From assembly GCA_024280975.1 (NCBI GenBank), contig JAMXLQ010000022.1, positions 1 through 10,391 on the forward strand: a stretch of DNA of 10,391 nucleotides, in the 5' to 3' direction. Each line of letters starts with the position of its first letter. Position 1 is the first letter of the stretch. Source of the stretch: Methanosarcina sp. (lineage in GTDB: Archaea > Halobacteriota > Methanosarcinia > Methanosarcinales > Methanosarcinaceae). Under the pieces are notes generated by a model, which worked only from the letters and a program-made list of their open reading frames with translations, was not told where the DNA came from and did not search any database. Shown here one piece after another: positions 6,321-10,391 of the stretch. A program made the position numbers and the translations under genes.

Positions 6321-6336
6321 TGAGTCAATAGACTCA
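6321..6336. repeat. Palindrome upstream of the methyltransferase gene
   Basis: TGAGTC (6321-6326) and GACTCA (6331-6336) form a perfect 6-base inverted repeat around AATA. It lies 45 bases upstream of the AT-rich promoter of the gene at 6445, so it could be an operator half-site pair. Confidence 0.35.
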
Positions 6337-6380
6337 TAAAAAGATAAATCTCGACTCGATGGAATAGACCAGTTAAATTA

Positions 6381-6419
6381 TTTATATATTTATAAAAAAT
6401 CCTTACTTTACTTTATATG
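6381..6419 (+). promoter_or_regulatory. Promoter of the methyltransferase gene (two TATA candidates)
   Basis: Two candidates exist: TTTATATATTTATAAA (6381-6396) and TTTATATG (6412-6419). The second is centred about 30 bases before the ATG at 6445, which would give an almost leaderless transcript. That fits the absence of any Shine-Dalgarno site before the start. Confidence 0.45.
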
Positions 6420-6444
6420 TCAGAATCTCAAACAATGTGTTTAA

Positions 6445-7290
6445 ATGTCCTATAATCTCTCCGCTATTTTTTCTCAACCTTTAAAACCCCCCCTTTTCGA
6501 ACCCGGTGAGCCTCGCTTTTGGGACGACCCCTACATCTCAAAAAGCATTCTCAAAGCCCACCTTGACCAGAACCATGATGGGGCAAGCCGAAGAAATGAT
6601 GAGATCGAGAAAACAGTTCGCTATCTCATTACTTCAGGACTCCTGAAAACAGGAGACCGGATACTTGACCTTGGCTGCGGACCAGGATTGTACAGCAGCA
6701 GGCTGTGTATCGAAGGTATGAAAGTGACCGGTATCGACCTTTCCCTAAGATCTATAGACTATGCTCGGGTTCAGGCTGAAAAAGACGGACATAACATTGA
6801 TTATGTCTGTGCAGACTTTTTCGATATCAATTATGAGGGAAATTTTGATGCCGTTCTCCAAGTCTATGGGGAAATCTGTACCTTTTCCGAGGAAAAACGC
6901 GATGTGCTCCTGAGCCTTATCCACAGGGCACTTAAAGACAATGGAATTTTCATCTTTGACGTGTCCACAAGAGAGCTACACACGCGGGAGGGGCTCAAAA
7001 ACAGGTGGTATCTCTCCGAAGGTGGGTTCTGGAGACCGGGCAGGCACCTTGTGCTGGAAGAGGGATTCGATTATCCGGAAAATGATACCTGGCTAAATCA
7101 ATACATTATCGTGGATGAAGATGAGACGGTAAAGGTTTACAGGCTATGGTTGCACGACTATTCTTTTGAAACTATTAGTACAACTCTTGAAAAGAGTGGG
7201 TTTAAAGTTGAACAGGCATGGAACAGTCTCTCCGGAGAGTTATACAGGAAAGGAGGGGACTGGATAGCAATAGCTGCAAGGAAAGTATAG
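6445..7290 (+). CDS. Class I SAM-dependent methyltransferase, substrate unknown (281 aa)
   Basis: This Rossmann-fold enzyme transfers the methyl group of S-adenosylmethionine. Motif I is ILDLGCGPGLYS (residues 73-84) and the motif II acidic loop is VTGIDLS (94-100). ADFFD (123-127) follows the next strand and ALKDNGIFIFDV (162-173) matches motif IV/post-I. The N-terminal stretch FWDDPYISKSILKAHL and the ASRR motif (48-51) match a subgroup of small methyltransferases, spread through Firmicutes and methanogens, in which these precede the SAM fold. The C-terminal part (about 175-265) is an insertion-rich substrate region with no recognisable target. It is transcribed alone and convergently with the Trm5-like gene; the two are not in one operon despite both using SAM. 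Confidence 0.85.
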   Translation: MSYNLSAIFSQPLKPPLFEPGEPRFWDDPYISKSILKAHLDQNHDGASRRNDEIEKTVRYLITSGLLKTGDRILDLGCGPGLYSSRLCIEGMKVTGIDLSLRSIDYARVQAEKDGHNIDYVCADFFDINYEGNFDAVLQVYGEICTFSEEKRDVLLSLIHRALKDNGIFIFDVSTRELHTREGLKNRWYLSEGGFWRPGRHLVLEEGFDYPENDTWLNQYIIVDEDETVKVYRLWLHDYSFETISTTLEKSGFKVEQAWNSLSGELYRKGGDWIAIAARKV

Positions 7291-7413
7291 AAAATATGGA
7301 GGAGAACATAGAGATGAGTATAGATCTCTGCTCTTCAGCCTGTATAATTCTTCGCAATATTATTGTAAACGTTAACTAATTAATAAGGAAGCACAGGATA
7401 AGAGAGGGCAATG

Positions 7414-7426
7414 AAAAATTCTTTTT
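7414..7426. terminator. A/T inverted repeat between convergent genes
   Basis: AAAAA-TTC-TTTTT (7414-7426) lies between the two convergent genes and offers a T-tract to transcripts from both sides. The leftward Trm5-like stop is only a few bases away. The stem has no GC, so the U-tracts rather than the fold would do the work. Confidence 0.35.
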
Positions 7427-7432
7427 GAGGTA

Positions 7433-8350
7433 TTAACTTTTGATAAGATCAAAAACCCACCTGCTAATGCCTGGAGCAACGTTTCCGGTGCGCCTGTAGA
7501 ACTCTATTTCAAGTCCCATTTTTTCGTACTCGTCGATCAGCCCTCGAATCTGAGATTCGGCTTTGAAAGTGTAGAAATGAATGTACCCTCCTTTCCGGAC
7601 AAGTTTTGAGACTTCGCCAAGAAAGTGGTCCATGCCGTAGGGTGTAGGCACAATAGCTCTATCAAATTCGTTTTCAGGAGCCTGAAAACTTTCATCTTCA
7701 TCTATCTCAGGACTCAGGCATCCGGGCAGATCCGAAAAAGCCGTATTTACTAGTCCTTCACTGGTTTTTGCAGAATTAAGTATATGGAAAAGATTTTCAA
7801 AATCCTCCTGAATAACGGTTACTTGACCTTCAAGCTTGTTAATCCGGATATTTTCCCGCAGGCAGGCGCATGCATCAGGATTCATCTCAATTGCATAAAC
7901 CTTTGCCCCTTTTCCTGCAGCAGGAAGCACAAAAGGGCCCACTCCTGCAAAAGGAATTATAATTTGTTCTCCCAACGCAACTTTTGAGGCTACCCTTCTT
8001 CTCTCTGAATACAGGCGGGGGTTAAAAAAGACTTTTTTGACATCTAGCTTATAGGTATAGCCGTTTTCCCTGTGAATGGTCTCAGTGGTTTCCCCAAGCA
8101 GAAGCTCAAAATCCGCAACCCTATGCTCTCCTTCGAGTTTGCTTACTTTATTAAGCACAGCCCGCGTATTGCCTCGCATAGAAAACAGCTTTGAGGCAAT
8201 AGCCCCTTTATAAGCCGCAAGCTCCGAAGGAATCGAGATTATAGCCACGTTACCGATATAATCAAAACTTTTCGGAACCATCTGAAGCAGGGGTTCTTCA
8301 ACTATTCCCCTCATTGTATCTCGCAAGCTCACTCTCTTTCGAAAACTCAT
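7433..8350 (-). CDS. Trm5-like tRNA (guanine-N1) methyltransferase paralog (305 aa)
   Basis: Archaeal Trm5 methylates N1 of guanosine 37 in tRNA; Taw22-type relatives act in wyosine formation. The hallmarks run in order: PKSFDYIGNVAII (26-38), the HREN turn (93-96), FFNPRLYSER (108-117), FAGVGPF (134-140), AIEMNPDA (153-160) and C-terminal VAPGISRWVFDL (291-302). It differs from typical Trm5 in several ways. The N-terminal D1 domain is absent; the strand before FAGVGPF reads IIIP instead of the usual VVDM; and an acidic stretch of about 35 residues is inserted at 191-228. Where Trm5 has an N-L-P motif this protein reads P-T-P (235-237). The Arg and Glu of PRLxxE are kept. It is either a specialised tRNA methyltransferase or a paralog with a new target. 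The start follows a GAGGT site by 8 bases. Confidence 0.75.
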   Translation of the reverse strand: MSFRKRVSLRDTMRGIVEEPLLQMVPKSFDYIGNVAIISIPSELAAYKGAIASKLFSMRGNTRAVLNKVSKLEGEHRVADFELLLGETTETIHRENGYTYKLDVKKVFFNPRLYSERRRVASKVALGEQIIIPFAGVGPFVLPAAGKGAKVYAIEMNPDACACLRENIRINKLEGQVTVIQEDFENLFHILNSAKTSEGLVNTAFSDLPGCLSPEIDEDESFQAPENEFDRAIVPTPYGMDHFLGEVSKLVRKGGYIHFYTFKAESQIRGLIDEYEKMGLEIEFYRRTGNVAPGISRWVFDLIKS

Positions 8351-8430
8351 TCAGGATACCTCTGCCTATCAGGACATTACCAGGTTACAAGCCTTATTTT
8401 CAGTTTTATTTGTCTTTTCAAGAATTATTT

Positions 8431-8440
8431 TAATATATTT
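8431..8440 (-). promoter_or_regulatory. Possible TATA box of the Trm5-like gene
   Basis: AAATATATTA on the minus strand lies about 85 bases upstream of the ATG at 8350. The implied leader of about 60 bases includes the GAGGT ribosome-binding site. Confidence 0.35.
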
Positions 8441-8457
8441 CTTTTGGGTTGTAGAAA

Positions 8458-8576
8458 AGGCTAAAAAGCATGAAAAAAATAGGTCGATAAATGGGAAGAA
8501 TATAAGGCTGGAAAAATAAAAGGAATGATAGGGCTGAGAAGTAGAAAAAATAGGGTTGATAAGGACCTGAAAAATA
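8458..8576. repeat. Degenerate purine-rich tandem repeat, about 24 bp, five copies
   Basis: Starting points AGGCTAAAAA (8458), AGGTCGATAA (8481), AGGCTGGAAA (8505), AGGGCTGAGA (8530) and AGGGTTGATA (8552) recur every 22-25 bases. Each is followed by an A-rich stretch ending in AAT or ATA. The plus strand is almost entirely A and G here. The array lies between the divergent Trm5-like and pyrophosphatase-like genes and carries no open frame of note. Confidence 0.45.
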
Positions 8577-8581
8577 TATTT
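8572..8581 (+). promoter_or_regulatory. TATA box of the pyrophosphatase-like gene
   Basis: AAATATATTT is centred about 31 bases before the ATG at 8608. This places the transcription start at or just before the ATG, which fits a leaderless mRNA and the absence of a Shine-Dalgarno site. Confidence 0.45.
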
Positions 8582-8607
8582 TCTGATTACGAGCAGGACT
8601 ATTCCTT

Positions 8608-9015
8608 ATGAAGATTATTATAGAGACTCCAAAATACAGTTTCTGGAAATATAACAGGACAGAAAAAGGCTACGAAAAAGTTTTCTTTTCCCCCCTGCCC
8701 ACAATTTTCAACTACGGCTTTGTAGAAGGAACAGAAAGTGCGGATGGCATGGAAGAGGATGTAGTGGTACTTGGACCCCGCCTGCCAAGAGGGAGTACAC
8801 TTAAAAGGGAAACTTTTGACGGAATCGTAAAGTTCTTGGATGATTCTATCCGGGACGATAAGAAAGTCATATATATCAGCGGATTTCGTTCTCCTGTCCT
8901 GCTTGCTTATTACTTCAGACTTTATGCTCTTTTTAAAGTCTTTCTCTATGCTTCCCGCGAGAGAAGAATTTCAAAGTGCAGGTTTGAAGGAATCGAATTC
9001 CGAAAGTTACGCTGA
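8608..9015 (+). CDS. Short family I inorganic pyrophosphatase-like protein, altered active site (135 aa)
   Basis: The sequence follows the soluble family I pyrophosphatase, which hydrolyses PPi with Mg. IETP (5-8) and KY (14-15) match the E20 and K29 regions of the E. coli enzyme. FNYGFVEGT (34-42) matches the strand with Y55, ADGMEEDVVVLG (45-56) the metal-binding signature, and DDSIRDDKK (78-86) the D97/D102/K104 stretch. The signature normally reads D-G-D-P-x-D; here it is D-G-M-E-E-D, so the middle aspartate (D67 in E. coli) is Met48. In my alignment by eye R43 becomes Lys24, E31 becomes Asn16 and K142 becomes Ala. The protein is also about 35-40 residues shorter than usual. Fold membership looks sound, but pyrophosphatase activity is doubtful. 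It may be a binding or regulatory protein. It is transcribed alone from a leaderless-type promoter. Confidence 0.65.
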   Translation: MKIIIETPKYSFWKYNRTEKGYEKVFFSPLPTIFNYGFVEGTESADGMEEDVVVLGPRLPRGSTLKRETFDGIVKFLDDSIRDDKKVIYISGFRSPVLLAYYFRLYALFKVFLYASRERRISKCRFEGIEFRKLR

Positions 9016-9065
9016 AAGCTTGCCTTAAAATTTAATTCTCATTCACAATTTGATTTGAAGACAAC

Positions 9066-9096
9066 TTTTAATATACAAGTTATTATAAAAATTATA
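9066..9096 (+). promoter_or_regulatory. AT-rich promoter region of the radical SAM gene
   Basis: TTTTAATATAC (9066-9076) and TATTATAAAAATTATAG (9080-9096) are TATA-like. Transcription would then begin near 9100-9120, leaving a leader of about 60-80 bases that ends in a GGTG ribosome-binding site (9167-9170), 9 bases before the ATG. I could not decide which of the two is used. Confidence 0.35.
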
Positions 9097-9179
9097 GAGT
9101 TCCTCGATATTCATTATCTCATAACAACTTAGAAAAGTACTAATAATTTAAAGAAGCTTAAAAAAAAGGTGCTTTAAAC

Positions 9180-10322
9180 ATGCCTTTTCATGTAATGCTG
9201 ATCCCCACTCTTGGTTGCCCTGCTAATTGCAGCTATTGCTGGAGTTCCGAAGAAAAATCTCCCATAATGAGCATTGAAACTATAAAAGAAGTGGTCGAAT
9301 GGCTTAAAACTTTCAGAGGAGATTCGGTTACTTTTACTTTCCATGGTGGAGAACCTCTTCTGGCAGGAGCAGAGTTTTATCGGGAAGCATTGCCGCTCTT
9401 GGTTGATGGTTTGAGCCCCAGGAGAATAGCTTTTGCAATACAGACAAACCTCTGGAGAATGACCCCTGAGATAGCTGAGATTTTTGCGGAATATGGAGTT
9501 CCTATAGGCTCTAGCCTTGACGGCCCAAAGGAACTTAATGACCTGCAGAGGGGAAAAGGATACTACGATAAAACCATGAGAGGCTATGAGATTGCCAGGG
9601 AACACGGACTTAATGTGAGATTCATTACCACTTTCACTTCGCATTCTGTAAAACAAAAGGAAGAAATTTTCAATTTTTATCTTGAGAAAGGATTGACGCT
9701 CAAGCTTCACCCCTGCCTGCCTTCTTTAAAAGGTGGCAATCCTGAGAAATGGACACTTGACCCGAAAGAATACGGAGAACTCCTAATTTATCTTCTTGAC
9801 AAATATCTGGAAAATCTGGGCCGGATTGACGTTATGAACATTGACCACCTGTGCAAATGTGTCTTCACAGGCAGGGGCACGGTCTGCACCTATGTTGACT
9901 GTATGGGAGATACTTTTGCAGTCGGCCCTGAAGGAAACATATACCCCTGTTACCGCTTTGTAGGCATGCCCGAATATGTAATGGGCAATGTTTATGACCG
10001 TCCGACCATGGCAGACCTTGCTCAATCCGAAGCCTGGAAACAGATGCACCAGTTTAAAGAATATGTGGATACTGCATGCGGAAAATGCGCCCATATAAAA
10101 TATTGCAGAGGCGGGTGCCCGTACAATGCAATAGTGCCCACGGACGGCAAGATAAAGGGTGTAGATCCTCACTGCTTAGCCTACAAGATGATTTTTGATG
10201 AAATAAACAAGCGTGTCAACGAAGAAATGTTCGGGGGTTCAGGTATGGATAATATGTTTTCTCCCGACAGCATGAGACCTTCAAGACCTGGAATAATGTC
10301 CCTCATGCTTAAGAAACTCTGA
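9180..10322 (+). CDS. Radical SAM/SPASM peptide-modifying enzyme, methanogen type (380 aa)
   Basis: This radical SAM enzyme belongs to the SPASM group, which modifies peptides or proteins (anaerobic sulfatase maturases, sactipeptide and quinohemoprotein enzymes). The SAM-binding 4Fe-4S motif is C-x3-C-x2-C (Cys13, 17, 20) in GCPANCSYC; HGGEP follows at 55-59 and SLDGP at 112-116. The C-terminal SPASM domain has the full pattern for two auxiliary clusters: C241-x10-G-x4-C257, then C300-x2-C303-x5-C309-x3-C313, then C332. Extra cysteines lie at 225, 227 and 236. From memory it resembles the putative peptide-modifying family named after Methanospirillum Mhun_1560 (TIGR04083); this cannot be confirmed here. 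No substrate peptide is visible in the 165 bases upstream, and only 69 bases follow. A GGTG site precedes the ATG. The last 30 residues are Met/Ser/Pro-rich and probably disordered. Confidence 0.85.
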   Translation: MPFHVMLIPTLGCPANCSYCWSSEEKSPIMSIETIKEVVEWLKTFRGDSVTFTFHGGEPLLAGAEFYREALPLLVDGLSPRRIAFAIQTNLWRMTPEIAEIFAEYGVPIGSSLDGPKELNDLQRGKGYYDKTMRGYEIAREHGLNVRFITTFTSHSVKQKEEIFNFYLEKGLTLKLHPCLPSLKGGNPEKWTLDPKEYGELLIYLLDKYLENLGRIDVMNIDHLCKCVFTGRGTVCTYVDCMGDTFAVGPEGNIYPCYRFVGMPEYVMGNVYDRPTMADLAQSEAWKQMHQFKEYVDTACGKCAHIKYCRGGCPYNAIVPTDGKIKGVDPHCLAYKMIFDEINKRVNEEMFGGSGMDNMFSPDSMRPSRPGIMSLMLKKL

Positions 10323-10391
10323 GACTAGCTCAAAATGTATGGAAATTGTGAATTAATTATACACTTTTAGAATGAAAAAAGATTTTAGCGG

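Noticed and set aside
9174..9710. 178-codon minus-strand frame opposite the radical SAM gene
   Set aside because: It is a complement shadow of a strongly supported coding region and contains no family motif.

Overview
The window looks like a chromosomal segment of a methanogenic archaeon, most probably Methanosarcina or a close relative. Support comes from AT-rich intergenic DNA around moderately AT-rich genes, TATA-box promoters with very short leaders, Shine-Dalgarno sites of the GGAGGTGATC type, archaeal families (stand-alone NOG1 GTPase, Trm5-type tRNA methyltransferase, a methanogen-type radical SAM/SPASM enzyme), and a paired hairpin repeat of a kind I associate with Methanosarcina genomes. 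No rRNA, tRNA, CRISPR array, transposase or phage gene was seen. Species assignment is inference.

Left part (1-2640): the 5' end of a winged-helix (probably HTH-CBS) regulator runs off the left edge on the minus strand. It diverges from a NOG1-type GTPase gene. The GTPase gene is followed by a T-tract and a folded repeat element, then by a minus-strand CcdA-type membrane thiol-disulfide transporter.

Middle part (2640-4800): about 2.1 kb of very AT-rich, gene-poor DNA. It holds two small genes, a minus-strand protein resembling archaeal antitoxin-like proteins and a plus-strand 98-residue protein of unknown function that ends in a hairpin plus T-run. A degenerate-looking single-helix reading frame and several hairpins lie between them. 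This is the accessory-looking part of the window.

Right part (4800-10391): a minus-strand TPR protein whose GTG start lies behind a hairpin that would cover its ribosome-binding site; a plus-strand class I SAM methyltransferase; a convergent minus-strand Trm5-like methyltransferase with altered active-site motifs; a short family I pyrophosphatase-like protein lacking some metal and phosphate ligands; and a radical SAM/SPASM maturase with a full set of auxiliary-cluster cysteines. The window ends 69 bases after the maturase, so any peptide substrate downstream is out of sight.

Most genes are singly transcribed with their own promoters, and I see no long operon. The best leads are three enzymes of known fold with unknown or altered chemistry (radical SAM maturase, Trm5 paralog, pyrophosphatase-like protein) and the leader of the TPR gene.
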